Source: an uncultured Siphonobacter sp. (GTDB lineage Bacteria > Bacteroidota > Bacteroidia > Cytophagales > Spirosomataceae). Taken from it: DNA of 64,000 bases. The stretch lies in NCBI GenBank assembly GCA_913775095.1, contig CAJYIW010000002.1, forward strand, positions 434,001 through 498,000. Direction: 5' to 3'. The notes beneath the pieces were generated by a model, which did no database searches, was not told the DNA's origin, and saw nothing but the letters and a program-made list of their open reading frames with translations. Below, piece after piece: positions 1-8,467 of this stretch. The position numbers and the translations under genes are program-made. Position 1 is the first letter of the stretch; the number at the start of each line of letters is the position of its first letter.

Positions 1-41
1 AATTCATTTGAAACATAGGTCTTAACTGCTTTCCAAAGTAT

Positions 42-1106
42 ATGTCTCTATTATTCTCTCCTTTAACTCTGAAGAAAATTACGTTTCGGAACCGAATCGT
101 GATTTCTCCCATGTGTCAGTATTCGTCGGTGGATGGCTTTGCCAGTGACTGGCATCTGGTGCATTTAGGTTCCCGGGCCGTAGGAGGTGCGGGACTGATT
201 ATTCAGGAAGCTACGGCGATTTCTCCCGAAGCTCGTATTTCTCGTGAAGATTTGGGCATCTGGAAAGATGAGCACATCGAAAAGTTACAGCAGATTACTT
301 CGTTTATTCGCCAGCAGGGAGCCGTAGCCGGTATTCAGCTGGGGCATGCCGGTCGGAAAGCCAGCGTCTACCGTCCCTGGGATGGAGGCGGTCAGGTAGC
401 CGAATCGGAGGGAGGCTGGAAGCCCGTAGCTCCCAGTGCCATTGCCTTCAGCGAAAAAGATGACAGTCCTGTGGCTCTGGATAAAGCTGGCATCCAGAAA
501 GTAATCGCTGATTTTAAAGAAGCTGCGGGGCGGTCCTTCCGGGCGGGATACGAAGTGCTGGAAATTCACGCCGCTCACGGGTATCTGATTCACCAGTTTT
601 TCTCTCCCCTCAGTAACAACCGTACCGACGAATACGGCGGCAGTTTCGAAAACAGAACCCGGATTTTACTGGAAGTGCTGGAAGCAGTGCAGGAAGTATG
701 GCCGAGCGAGTTACCCATTTTCGTACGGATTTCCGCTACCGACTGGGTAGAGAACGGTTGGGATGTCGAGCAATCCGTCGAATTGGCGAAACTACTGAAA
801 ACGAAAGGCGTCGATATCATTGATACTTCGTCGGGGGGACTGGCTTCTTACGCTAAAATTCAGGCAGGGCCAAATTACCAGGTCCCTTTCGCCGACCAGA
901 TTAAAAATGCAGCTGACGTGCAGACGGGAGCTGTAGGCATTATTACGGAAGCCCATCAGGCTGAAGAGATACTCCAGAAAGGACAGGCCGATCTGATTTT
1001 CATCGCTCGTGAATCGCTGCGGGATCCGTATTTTCCCATTCACGCCGCGAAGGTCCTTGGCGACGAAATTACATGGCCTGTACAATACGAACGGGCCAGG
1101 CGTTAG
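42..1106 (+). CDS. NADH:flavin oxidoreductase, old yellow enzyme (YqjM/NamA-like)
   Basis: FMN-dependent ene-reductase of the YqjM-like class, reducing activated C=C bonds with NAD(P)H in the cytoplasm. The 354-residue TIM barrel is full length. Seen: an N-terminal SPMCQYS motif with Cys25 and Tyr27, which in YqjM-type enzymes line the flavin; QLGHAGRKAS near residue 100; and EIHAAHGYLIHQFFSPLSNN followed by RTDEYGGS around residues 175-205, the family signature including the substrate-binding His pair. No membrane segment or signal peptide. It stands alone; the next gene converges on it. The physiological substrate cannot be told from sequence. Confidence 0.93.
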   Translation: MSLLFSPLTLKKITFRNRIVISPMCQYSSVDGFASDWHLVHLGSRAVGGAGLIIQEATAISPEARISREDLGIWKDEHIEKLQQITSFIRQQGAVAGIQLGHAGRKASVYRPWDGGGQVAESEGGWKPVAPSAIAFSEKDDSPVALDKAGIQKVIADFKEAAGRSFRAGYEVLEIHAAHGYLIHQFFSPLSNNRTDEYGGSFENRTRILLEVLEAVQEVWPSELPIFVRISATDWVENGWDVEQSVELAKLLKTKGVDIIDTSSGGLASYAKIQAGPNYQVPFADQIKNAADVQTGAVGIITEAHQAEEILQKGQADLIFIARESLRDPYFPIHAAKVLGDEITWPVQYERARR

Positions 1107-1110
1107 GCTT

Positions 1111-1149
1111 AAAAAAGAACTTCCCGAAAGCGATAAGCTTTCGGGAAGT
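1111..1149 (-). terminator. Hairpin terminator of the Nudix gene (AACTTCCCGAAAG family)
   Basis: A 12-bp stem (ACTTCCCGAAAG / CTTTCGGGAAGT) with a 7-nt loop lies between two convergent genes. Read on the minus strand it is followed by a run of six T, so it mainly serves the Nudix gene. The same stem recurs at 17269-17301 and 39995-40027. Confidence 0.8.
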
Positions 1150-1160
1150 GAATAAGTATT

Positions 1161-1850
1161 CTAGTTTCTTGCCGGAACCGTGCTCCAGAGCCGATCAAAG
1201 ACGTAGCGAATGGAGCTGTACGAATCGACCATAGCGTTCTGGACTTCTTTCTTGGTCATCCAGCTGATTTTTTCAATATCTTCTTCCCACTGCGGAGTCA
1301 TCTCTTCGTCGTTCAGGCAATTCATCTGATACCATTTCGTCCGCTTCAGAATGCGATTACCATTGTGCGTGTATGTATGCCAGGTAGTGCAGATTTTATC
1401 CGTAAGTTCGACGTCTACGCCTGTTTCCTCCTTCACTTCCCGGATGGAGGCCTCTCGCGATTTTTCACCTGAATCAAGTTTTCCTTTCGGTAAATCCCAG
1501 CGTTTCAGACGATAAATCAGTAACATTTTATTGTCCTTAAACACGACTCCGCCTGCGGCTTTAACCACTTTAAAGTAGCTTTTTAGACGAGCTTCGGCCG
1601 CTTTCTGATCTGCCACCTGTACCATAATACTCTGTAGGGCAGCCGGGTGTTCATCGTGCAAAATATTCATCAGGCGTTCCAGCGAAGCCAGTGAAGCATT
1701 CAGGATTAAAACATGACCGTGAAGCAGCTCCGTTTTAATGCCTTCCAGACGGGTATCCAGGACCACATCAAAATCACTCTTCTCCCGTAATAAATTAGCT
1801 CGCTGAGCATCAGTAATTTTTACGGGACGGTCATTGATAAACAGGACCAT
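1161..1850 (-). CDS. Nudix hydrolase with N-terminal extension
   Basis: Pyrophosphohydrolase of the Nudix superfamily; it cleaves a nucleoside diphosphate linked to some group X, X unknown. The 229-residue protein has an unannotated N-terminal half (1-95) and then a Nudix fold starting at KAAGGVVF. The Nudix box spans about residues 123-145, from GKLDSGEK through REVKEETGV, with the metal-binding REVKEE intact. Divergent from pyrE, with a perfect TAnnTTTG box on the minus strand at 1878-1885. Downstream is a clear terminator. Prediction of the family is firm, of the substrate not. Confidence 0.9.
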   Translation of the reverse strand: MVLFINDRPVKITDAQRANLLREKSDFDVVLDTRLEGIKTELLHGHVLILNASLASLERLMNILHDEHPAALQSIMVQVADQKAAEARLKSYFKVVKAAGGVVFKDNKMLLIYRLKRWDLPKGKLDSGEKSREASIREVKEETGVDVELTDKICTTWHTYTHNGNRILKRTKWYQMNCLNDEEMTPQWEEDIEKISWMTKKEVQNAMVDSYSSIRYVFDRLWSTVPARN

Positions 1851-1877
1851 GAATCTTTCTCTTAATAGTTAGTGATA

Positions 1878-1885
1878 CAAAGATA
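1878..1885 (-). promoter_or_regulatory. -7 box TATCTTTG for the Nudix gene
   Basis: A perfect match to the Bacteroidota -7 consensus TAnnTTTG, 27 bp upstream of the Nudix start codon on the minus strand. No convincing -33 TTG was found at the expected distance. Confidence 0.6.
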
Positions 1886-2046
1886 AAAGCAAGTGACGTA
1901 AAGTCCAGAAGTAAGAACTGTTAAAGACTCTAAGCTGCCAAAAGGTTCATTAACTTAGAGAAAGTTGAAGCGGATTAGTTAAAGAAATCTCCTCAAAAAG
2001 ACGACGGAACTTCAGCAGAACCCCTCGGCGAAGGGCGGAATTTCCA

Positions 2047-2054
2047 TACCTTTG
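2047..2054 (+). promoter_or_regulatory. -7 box TACCTTTG abutting pyrE
   Basis: A perfect TAnnTTTG box ends only four bases before the pyrE ATG. Transcription starting the usual few bases downstream would begin at or next to the start codon, giving a leaderless mRNA. The same geometry is seen at 17063-17070. Confidence 0.6.
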
Positions 2055-2058
2055 CGGC

Positions 2059-2706
2059 ATGGAACTCGTACCCTCACAAACCGTAGCGGCTCGCGTGGCC
2101 GAAATGCTTTTGGAAGTAAAAGCAGTACGTCTAAGCCCCGAATCGCCTTTTACCTGGGCATCTGGCTGGAAATCTCCCATTTATTGCGACAACCGTGTGA
2201 CGCTTTCATCGGCTTCGGTTCGGAAATATATTAAAGAATCGCTCGCTGAAATGATTAAGAATGAGTTCTCGGATGTGGATGCCATTGCGGGGGTAGCTAC
2301 GGCGGGTATTCCGCAGGGGGCTCTGGTGGCGGATGTCCTGGATTTACCGTTCCTGTATGTTCGTCCGAAACCCAAAGATCACGGCATGGGCAATCAGATC
2401 GAAGGAAGGCTGGAAGCCGGACAAAAAGTAGTAGTCATTGAAGATTTGATTTCTACGGGCGGTAGTTCGCTGAAAGCCGTGGAGGCCTTACGCAAAGGTG
2501 GAGCGGAAGTAGTAGGGATGGCAGCCATCTTCACCTATGGGTTTCCTGTTTCTGTACAAAATTTTGAGCAGGCGGACGTGAAACTGCGTTGCCTGAGTGA
2601 TTATAATGCTCTGGTAACCGCAGCTGTGCCCCTGGGCTATATCTCCGAAGATCAGGTAACGACGCTGAAAGAATGGCGTCAGACTCCTGAAACCTGGAAG
2701 CAGTAG
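2059..2706 (+). CDS. pyrE: Orotate phosphoribosyltransferase
   Basis: Transfers phosphoribose from PRPP to orotate, giving OMP, the fifth step of de novo pyrimidine synthesis; cytoplasmic. The 215-residue protein has the length usual for the bacterial enzyme. The PRPP-binding loop VVVIEDLISTGGSS sits at about residues 123-136, and YVRPKPKDHGMGNQIEG is the OPRT signature stretch before it. The start at 2059 is fixed by the adjacent promoter box. A tandem heptamer array begins within a few bases of the stop codon. Confidence 0.96.
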   Translation: MELVPSQTVAARVAEMLLEVKAVRLSPESPFTWASGWKSPIYCDNRVTLSSASVRKYIKESLAEMIKNEFSDVDAIAGVATAGIPQGALVADVLDLPFLYVRPKPKDHGMGNQIEGRLEAGQKVVVIEDLISTGGSSLKAVEALRKGGAEVVGMAAIFTYGFPVSVQNFEQADVKLRCLSDYNALVTAAVPLGYISEDQVTTLKEWRQTPETWKQ

Positions 2707-2707
2707 G

Positions 2708-2869
2708 TCAGTTGTTAGTTGTTAGCGGCCGCCGCTGCGGTTGTTAGTTGTTAGTTGTTAGTTGTTAGTTGTTAGTTGTTAGTTGTTAGTTGTTAGTTGT
2801 TAGTTGTTAGTTGTTAGTTGTTAGTTGTTAGTTGTTAGTTGTTAGTTGTTAGTTGTTAGTTGTTAGTTG
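2708..2869. repeat. Tandem heptamer array (TTAGTTG)n
   Basis: Directly after the pyrE stop, about two units of GTTAGTT are followed by a GC-rich interruption (GCGGCCGCCGCTGCGG, 2725-2740) and then about 18 uninterrupted copies of the 7-mer TTAGTTG. The units show no point mutations, which suggests recent expansion. No protein is encoded. Confidence 0.95.
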
Positions 2870-2990
2870 GAAAGTAAAACCCGTAAAGGTAAGGAAGACG
2901 TCTGAAAACGAAGGTAAGAACCCGAGCGGGGTTCAATATGATAGCCCTGGGTGAAAACCTGGGGTTTTTCATTACGGCACAAATATCCCC
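2870..2990. repeat. Intergenic repeat element, copy A
   Basis: Downstream of the heptamer array: AAAACCCGTAAAGGTA, a GAAGAC block, AACCCGAGCGGGGTT and CAATATGATAGCC follow in order. The same blocks, slightly diverged, follow the second heptamer array at 52074-52190. It contains a small stem-loop (2945-2964) followed by five T that could terminate pyrE. Confidence 0.75.
2945..2969 (+). terminator. Possible pyrE terminator inside repeat copy A
   Basis: CCCTGGGT-GAAA-ACCTGGGG forms an 8-bp stem with G-U pairs, followed by TTTTT. It lies about 240 bp past pyrE, separated from it by the heptamer array. Confidence 0.5.
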
Positions 2991-3000
2991 GTTACTGGCA

Positions 3001-3158
3001 GGTGTCTTCACCAGCCGATTGTAAAAAGGAAGTGATTGGTGAGGATACCAACCACGGCGGTAGGGGTAATAACGCGGTAGCCTCCTCCCGCCCTCGATGG
3101 TGTCTCATCAGCCAGTTATAATAAAGGAAGTGGTTGGTGAGGACACCAACCACGGCGG
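3001..3158. repeat. Two 60-bp direct repeats with hairpin potential
   Basis: Units 3001-3060 and 3099-3158 share the order GGTGTCT-CA-CAGCC ... AAGGAAGTG-TTGGTGAGGA-ACCAACCACGGCGG. Inside each, the left GGTGTC...CAGCC arm can pair with the right TTGGTGAGGATACC arm. A related core, GGCTGGTGAAGATACCAGCC, forms the terminator at 39943-39970. Nothing in 2870-3197 looks coding. Confidence 0.8.
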
Positions 3159-3197
3159 ATAAGATACCGAACGAAAAGCGACATTTCCTGACTCCTC

Positions 3198-4010
3198 TTA
3201 GCGACAATACTTATCTCTTAATCCCGCGGCTTCCTGTTCTCCTAACTCCATGGCTTGTTTCCAGTCTTCACAGGCCCGGAGGCTATCTTTTTCCAGCCAG
3301 AAATTAGTACCCCGCATTTGAAAAAGTTTTCCGTTTTCGGGATTGGTTCGTAAGGCTTTATTGAGGTGACTACGACTTTGGGCGTATTTCTTCAGGTAAT
3401 AGCTACAGGTGGCGAGCTCGGTTTCCAGCCCTTCTTCGGGTAAGGTTTGCTGAGCCACGGTGACTAAATCACCGTAAGCTTTTTCAAATTCCCGCAGGTG
3501 TAGCAATACCTGGCCCCGAAGCCGGTAGGCGGGTAGTAACGCTTCGTCGTGAACAATAGCCCGATTTAATTTTCCCAGAGCCACCAGCGTGTCTTCATCC
3601 ACCAGTAAGCGGGTGGCTTCGGCCAGCTCCTGTTCGGCTTGCTTGTGATGGTACTGTTGTAACCCAAAGAACCCGAAAACAACAGCCAGAAGCAAAAACA
3701 CGATGCCGGGAATCATCCATTTCCGGAATGCAGGCTTTGGCGTAGCCGGTGGGGGGGCGGCAGGGCGGGGTTTAGGTGGAGGTGGCGTCTGGGGTCGCTG
3801 AGCTGTACTTAATCTAAAATCATACGACGCCCGCAGGTCCGGATCTGAAAGAATGCGATAGGCCTCATTAATGGCCTTGAATTTTTCTTCTGCCAGCGAA
3901 TGATTCGGATTTTTGTCGGGGTGCCAGCGAATGGCTAACTGGCGGTACGCCCGTTTAATTTCTTCCCCGGAAGCCGTTCGCGAAACGCCTAGTTGTTCGT
4001 AATGTGTCAA
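3198..4010 (-). CDS. DnaJ-domain membrane protein with TPR-like C-terminus
   Basis: J-domain co-chaperone predicted to recruit a DnaK-type Hsp70 to the membrane. Residues 1-65 are a J domain with the HPD motif at 30-32; residues about 70-95 are proline-rich; one membrane helix lies at about 97-116; the remaining 150 residues are helical repeats of TPR type (for example [15 protein letters not shown]). Residue distribution suggests the J domain is cytoplasmic, leaving the TPR part outside. There are no zinc-finger or DnaJ C-terminal domains, so it is not DnaJ itself. The gene lies upstream of nothing on its strand except the repeat region; dprA precedes it with a 75-bp gap. Confidence 0.85.
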   Translation of the reverse strand: MTHYEQLGVSRTASGEEIKRAYRQLAIRWHPDKNPNHSLAEEKFKAINEAYRILSDPDLRASYDFRLSTAQRPQTPPPPKPRPAAPPPATPKPAFRKWMIPGIVFLLLAVVFGFFGLQQYHHKQAEQELAEATRLLVDEDTLVALGKLNRAIVHDEALLPAYRLRGQVLLHLREFEKAYGDLVTVAQQTLPEEGLETELATCSYYLKKYAQSRSHLNKALRTNPENGKLFQMRGTNFWLEKDSLRACEDWKQAMELGEQEAAGLRDKYCR

Positions 4011-4085
4011 TAGTCTCTGGTTTTTCTTAAAACGGAGGTGAGGAATACTTTATGCGTTGTTCTCCCTCTCAACCGTAAGTCAAAC

Positions 4086-5183
4086 TTAAGAAAGTCCATA
4101 CACTTTTCCCGGCAGACTCCGAATAAGACCCTGAAATTCGAGGTTTAATAACAGTGAAGCTAGTTTGGACATGGGAATCTGGGATTTCCAGGCCAAATCA
4201 TCAATGTGCTGAGAGCCGTTATCGCGTAACAGACTCATAATGTTACTTTCTTCCTGAGAAAGCAGGCTCAGGTCAAGCGAATGATTCCTGGCGATTCCGG
4301 GTTTTTCATTCCAGTTTAAGCTATCTACCAGAGAAGGAACGTCCAGAAAAAGCTGGGCTTTGTTGTTGTGAATCAGAAAGTTGCATCCTTCTGAGCCGGG
4401 ATTCTTCAGGTTGCCCGGAATGGCAAACACGTCCCGGTTGTAATTATTGGCATATTCGGCAGTTCCCATGGCCCCGCCTTTTTTTGCAGACTCAATGACG
4501 ATCACGACATCCGAAAGTCCGGCAATGATTCGGTTCCGGTTCAGAAAAAAACGTCGGTCCGGTTTGACGCCCAGGGCTTGCTCGGAGACAAGGCCACCCA
4601 GTTCCTGCATCTGATGGGCAGTTTTCTGGTGTTCAGCCGGATAAATGGTATCAAGTCCATTGGCCATAACTCCAAAAGTGGGCAGCCCAAACTTCAGGGC
4701 GGCTTTATGAGCGGTTATGTCAATGCCGTAAGCCAGACCGCTCATAATGGCGGGCTGATACGGGGTCAATTGTTCAATGATTTCCTCGGTTAGGCGTTTG
4801 CCGTAATCCGTTGCCCGCCGGGTGCCTACAATTCCCACCGTTCGCGGCTGATTCAGGTTGCCCTGTCCCTTGAAAAACAGGACGGCCGGAGCGTCGTAAA
4901 GCGACCTGAGGCGGGGCGGATAGGCTTTATCCGTAAAAAAAAGAAAGGTATATCCGCCCTGATCGAGCTGTTGAAGTAGTTGCTCGGCCCGGTCAAAGCT
5001 ATTCTTGGCGGAAATGGTTCGGGATAACAAATCACCAATGCCCCGGATTTTCTGAAGCTTACCGGGCGGTAACTTGAAAACGGCTTCGGCGGAACCGCAG
5101 TGAGAAACCAGTAAACGCGTGAGCATATCGCCTACGCCGGGCGTGAGCCATAAAGCCAGCTGATAGAATCGTTCAGGGTACAT
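4086..5183 (-). CDS. dprA: DNA-processing protein DprA (Smf)
   Basis: Binds incoming single-stranded DNA during transformation and loads RecA. The 365-residue protein has an N-terminal helix-hairpin-helix-like part (LQKIRGIGDLLSR), a Rossmann core beginning GIVGTRRATDYGKRL, the SGLAYGIDITAHKAAL motif, FFLNRNRIIAGLSD and GNLKNPGSEGCNFLI, and a C-terminal winged helix (IDDLAWKSQIPMSKLASLL). All DprA landmarks are present, so it should be functional. No other competence gene is visible in the window. Confidence 0.95.
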   Translation of the reverse strand: MYPERFYQLALWLTPGVGDMLTRLLVSHCGSAEAVFKLPPGKLQKIRGIGDLLSRTISAKNSFDRAEQLLQQLDQGGYTFLFFTDKAYPPRLRSLYDAPAVLFFKGQGNLNQPRTVGIVGTRRATDYGKRLTEEIIEQLTPYQPAIMSGLAYGIDITAHKAALKFGLPTFGVMANGLDTIYPAEHQKTAHQMQELGGLVSEQALGVKPDRRFFLNRNRIIAGLSDVVIVIESAKKGGAMGTAEYANNYNRDVFAIPGNLKNPGSEGCNFLIHNNKAQLFLDVPSLVDSLNWNEKPGIARNHSLDLSLLSQEESNIMSLLRDNGSQHIDDLAWKSQIPMSKLASLLLNLEFQGLIRSLPGKVYGLS

Positions 5184-5322
5184 GGGGTTGTCAGGGAATG
5201 CCCCAAAATTGCCTACTAATTACGTATGATTGGTCATTGCGGGTGGATTAGTACCTGAACGGTTGGGGCTCAGGCTTACCAATGATTTTCCTGAGCAGAC
5301 ACGTTCGCATGAAAAAGAGCGG

Positions 5323-5330
5323 TACTTTTG
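5323..5330 (+). promoter_or_regulatory. -7 box TACTTTTG for the cytochrome c peroxidase-like gene
   Basis: Perfect TAnnTTTG, 39 bp upstream of the ATG at 5369. Its position excludes the earlier in-frame starts at 5282 and 5309. Confidence 0.6.
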
Positions 5331-5368
5331 ATCCAGAAACGAGCTTCTTCTTTCCAAACCCAAGCTTT

Positions 5369-7147
5369 ATGATGCCCCGTTTATGGATTTGTTTAGTTCT
5401 GATCGTTACGTTGCCTGTCTTACCTGCGTGGCGGCAGCAGCAGGGACAGGCCGATGACCTGAAAGAGCGTTTTCGCGAGCGACTGACTGAGTTTGAGCGG
5501 GCCACCGAACGACTCGAGCTCAGCTACCCCCTGGATACCCTTAATTCCCGAGAATCTTTTCTGAAAGCCCGGCTGGCTTACAAGCGAATCGAGTGGCTGG
5601 TGGAGGGGTACGATCCCGTGATGGCCCGGCAAATCAACGGTCCACCCGTGGATGAAGGAGAAATGGAAGATCAGTTATTAATCGAACCCACGGGTTTTCA
5701 GGTAATTGAAGAGATTATTTTTCCAAGACTGGATACCACCCGGCTGGATGAATTACAGCAGGAGTGCGAAGAATTACAGACCAATGCCAGTCTGCTGGCC
5801 AAACACCCCTGGCTCAACGAATTACAAACGGTTCACTTCTGGGATGCTCTGCGTCTGGAGTTGTCCCGAATCGGAACCCTGGGGATTACGGGTTACGATT
5901 CACCCGTGGTGCATTACTCATTACCGGAGGCCATTGCGTCACTGGAGGGCTGTGAGGATTTAATTAATGCCTATGAAGTAAGTGCCGAAACGGAAGACTA
6001 TCTGAAAAAAACAAAGGCCGCTTTAAAAGGAGATTTCGATACCTTCGACCGGGCCACCTTTCTTAGCCAGTGCCTTCGGCCCTTATGTCAGTCTTTACAA
6101 AAAGATCAGCAGCGATTTGGGATTCCGCCGCTTCGGGATAATGGTCGTTTTCTGGCTACGGATGCCTGGTGGATCTTTGATAAGGAGGTATTTCAGCCCG
6201 AGTTATACAGTCCGCAACCCGACTGGCCCGCGACGGAAGAACGCATTGCTCTGGGTGAAAAGCTTTTTAATGAATCCTTACTTTCCGGGAACGGTCAGCG
6301 GAGCTGTGCTACCTGCCATCAACCTGACCAGGCTTTTACCGATGGCTTACCCAAAAGTCAGGCTCTGGGTCATCAGGGAACCGTCGCACGCAATGCTCCT
6401 ACCCTATGGAATGTAGCCTTACAGGCCACGTTATTTCAGGATGCCCGTTCGGCTTCGCTGGAAATGCAGATTGCCGATGTTATGAAAAATCCGCTGGAGA
6501 TGAATGGCTCGCTTTCACTCGCGGTATCTAAGTTATCCCAGAACAAAAGTTATAAGGAAGCCTTTCGAAAAGCGTACGGATCGGAGGTAAAGTCAGATCA
6601 GGTGATGAACGCTCTGGCCGCTTACTTACGCTCCCTGATCCGGCTGGATTCCCGTTTTGATGAGTTCATGCGGGGTAATGAAAATGCTCTGAATGCTGAG
6701 GAAAAAAGGGGATTCAATCTCTTTGCCGGAAAAGCAAAATGTGCAACCTGCCACTTCCTGCCTTTGACCAATAGTATGTTACCGCCCTCCTATGAACATT
6801 CGGATGTGGAAGTACTGGGCGTTCCGGCTCAGGCCGATCTGGATCATCCAAGGCTGGATGCTGATCGCGGGGCCGGAGCCATTGCTCCCTTTGATGTGCT
6901 GAGGTATGCCTTTAGAACGCCGACGCTGCGGAACGTCGCTCACACGGCTCCTTACATGCACAACGGTGTTTTTAAAACCATGGAGGAAGTCGTCGAGTTT
7001 TATGATCGGGGCGGTGGCCAAGGTATTGGACTGGACGTTCCCAATCAGACCTTACCACCCGAACCACTGGGATTAACCGTGCAGGAAAAAAACGATCTGG
7101 TCTTGTTTATGAAAACCCTGACCGACTTGCCGGATGTACAGAAATAG
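5369..7147 (+). CDS. Di-haem cytochrome c peroxidase/MauG-like protein with long N-terminal region
   Basis: Exported protein predicted to reduce hydrogen peroxide or to oxidise a protein partner in the periplasm. From the chosen start it has 592 residues: a signal peptide (MMPRLWICLVLIVTLPVLP), a helical N-terminal half of about 250 residues resembling the imelysin-like region found in Bacteroidota peroxidases, then a di-haem core with CATCHQ near residue 312 and CATCHF near 457, and the typical RTPTLRNVAHTAPYMHNG stretch near 515. Ordinary CcpA/MauG proteins are about 330-400 residues, so the extra N-terminal part is the odd feature. The start is set by the promoter box at 5323. Confidence 0.88.
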   Translation: MMPRLWICLVLIVTLPVLPAWRQQQGQADDLKERFRERLTEFERATERLELSYPLDTLNSRESFLKARLAYKRIEWLVEGYDPVMARQINGPPVDEGEMEDQLLIEPTGFQVIEEIIFPRLDTTRLDELQQECEELQTNASLLAKHPWLNELQTVHFWDALRLELSRIGTLGITGYDSPVVHYSLPEAIASLEGCEDLINAYEVSAETEDYLKKTKAALKGDFDTFDRATFLSQCLRPLCQSLQKDQQRFGIPPLRDNGRFLATDAWWIFDKEVFQPELYSPQPDWPATEERIALGEKLFNESLLSGNGQRSCATCHQPDQAFTDGLPKSQALGHQGTVARNAPTLWNVALQATLFQDARSASLEMQIADVMKNPLEMNGSLSLAVSKLSQNKSYKEAFRKAYGSEVKSDQVMNALAAYLRSLIRLDSRFDEFMRGNENALNAEEKRGFNLFAGKAKCATCHFLPLTNSMLPPSYEHSDVEVLGVPAQADLDHPRLDADRGAGAIAPFDVLRYAFRTPTLRNVAHTAPYMHNGVFKTMEEVVEFYDRGGGQGIGLDVPNQTLPPEPLGLTVQEKNDLVLFMKTLTDLPDVQK

Positions 7148-7243
7148 AAAATTTCGGAACGATTCCGGAATAATTCACCACGAAATGCAGTTAGCCTTTC
7201 ACAAATGCCGATTCCCGAAGGCATTTGCGTTCGCTACAGACCT

Positions 7244-8269
7244 ATGATCAATCGAAATCTTATCGACGGCCTGAATTTTGTCTCCAAACTCAACGCCAAA
7301 CGGGTTTGGAACGGCCTTAAAGTCGTCTCCAGTTACATAGAATCCAAGATTACCCAGAAGCCGGTTCACCGGGGCTTACCCATTGCTTTATCCTTTGAAC
7401 CGACGACTTCGTGCAACCTGCGTTGCCCCGAATGCCCGAGTGGTTTGCGTTCCTTCACGCGTCCGACGGGGATGCTGGAGGGGGATTTATTTAAACGCAC
7501 TATGGACGAAATCGGGGATGAATTACTGTATCTGATCTTCTATTTTCAGGGTGAACCGTATCTGCATCCGCAGTTTCTGGACATGGTGCAGTATGCTTCG
7601 AAAAAGGGCATTTATACGGCAACATCGACCAATGCCCATTACCTGACGGATTCCTACGCGAAAAAAACGGTAGAAAGCGGTTTGGATCGCCTGATTATTT
7701 CCATTGACGGCACAACGCAGGAAGTGTACCAGCAGTATCGGGTAGGAGGGAAGCTCCATAAGGTCATTGAAGGAACAAAGAATATTCTGAAGTGGAAGAA
7801 GGAACTCAAGTCCCAAACGCCCCATGTGATCTTTCAGTTTCTGGTCGTCCAGCCCAACGAGCATCAGATTGAGGAAGTGAAGAAGCTGGCAAATGAATTG
7901 GGCGTGGACGAAGTAGGCTTAAAAACGGCTCAGATCTACGATTACGAAGAGGGAGATCCGCTCATTCCAACCATTGAGAAGTATTCCCGCTACGCCAGAG
8001 AAGCCGACGGTAAGTATCGCATTAAAAATAAGTTTGTCGATCACTGCTGGAAAATGTGGCACAGTTGCGTCATTACCTGGGATGGACTCGTCGTTCCCTG
8101 CTGTTTTGATAAAGACGCCGAGTATCGACTGGGCGATTTGAAAGAGCAGTCCTTCAAAAGCCTCTGGAAGTCAAAAGCCTACGAGCAATTCCGGGCTTCA
8201 CTGATCCGAAGCCGCTCTGAAATTGAGATGTGTAAGAACTGTACTGAAGGAACGAAAGTTTGGGGGTAA
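7244..8269 (+). CDS. Radical SAM / SPASM domain protein
   Basis: Radical SAM enzyme; substrate unknown. The CNLRCPEC motif (CxxxCxxC), near residues 57-64 from this start, binds the SAM [4Fe-4S] cluster. The C-terminal third carries SPASM cysteines (CVITWDGLVVPCC, then EMCKNC), expected to hold auxiliary Fe-S centres. I chose Met14 of the longer frame (7205) because MINRNLIDGLNFVSKL looks like the usual family N-terminus. No precursor peptide, glycosyltransferase or other natural-product gene is adjacent, so the context gives no substrate. A terminator follows at 8348. Confidence 0.87.
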   Translation: MINRNLIDGLNFVSKLNAKRVWNGLKVVSSYIESKITQKPVHRGLPIALSFEPTTSCNLRCPECPSGLRSFTRPTGMLEGDLFKRTMDEIGDELLYLIFYFQGEPYLHPQFLDMVQYASKKGIYTATSTNAHYLTDSYAKKTVESGLDRLIISIDGTTQEVYQQYRVGGKLHKVIEGTKNILKWKKELKSQTPHVIFQFLVVQPNEHQIEEVKKLANELGVDEVGLKTAQIYDYEEGDPLIPTIEKYSRYAREADGKYRIKNKFVDHCWKMWHSCVITWDGLVVPCCFDKDAEYRLGDLKEQSFKSLWKSKAYEQFRASLIRSRSEIEMCKNCTEGTKVWG

Positions 8270-8347
8270 CGACTTCTTTTTCAGGCCTTTAAGGTCGCTT
8301 CACAAATTAATAATATCCCTGATTCTAGGTATAAGGTACTGATTTTC

Positions 8348-8385
8348 AATAAGTAGGCTAACCAATAGTCTGCTTATTTTTTTTT
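8348..8385 (+). terminator. Terminator after the radical SAM gene
   Basis: AATAAGTAG / TCTGCTTATT stem with G-U pairs and a 10-nt loop, followed by nine T. It separates the radical SAM gene from parA. Confidence 0.7.
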
Positions 8386-8467
8386 GCGTGAAACTTTCGT
8401 GGAACATTCTTAGGCAATCCGACTGAATGTTCGCATCTTTGAAATTCTAACGCACCGAGTTTAACCT

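Noticed and set aside
2708-2869. Possible CRISPR or telomere from tandem repeats
   Set aside because: Units are only 7 bp and contiguous with no spacers; the region is internal to a bacterial chromosome.
2992-3207. 71-residue frame on the minus strand
   Set aside because: It consists of the translated 60-bp repeats and has no coding character.
8389-8410. parS-like half sites (GTGAAAC, GTGGAAC) upstream of parA
   Set aside because: They are direct, not palindromic; no full GTTnCACGTGnAAC-type site was found.
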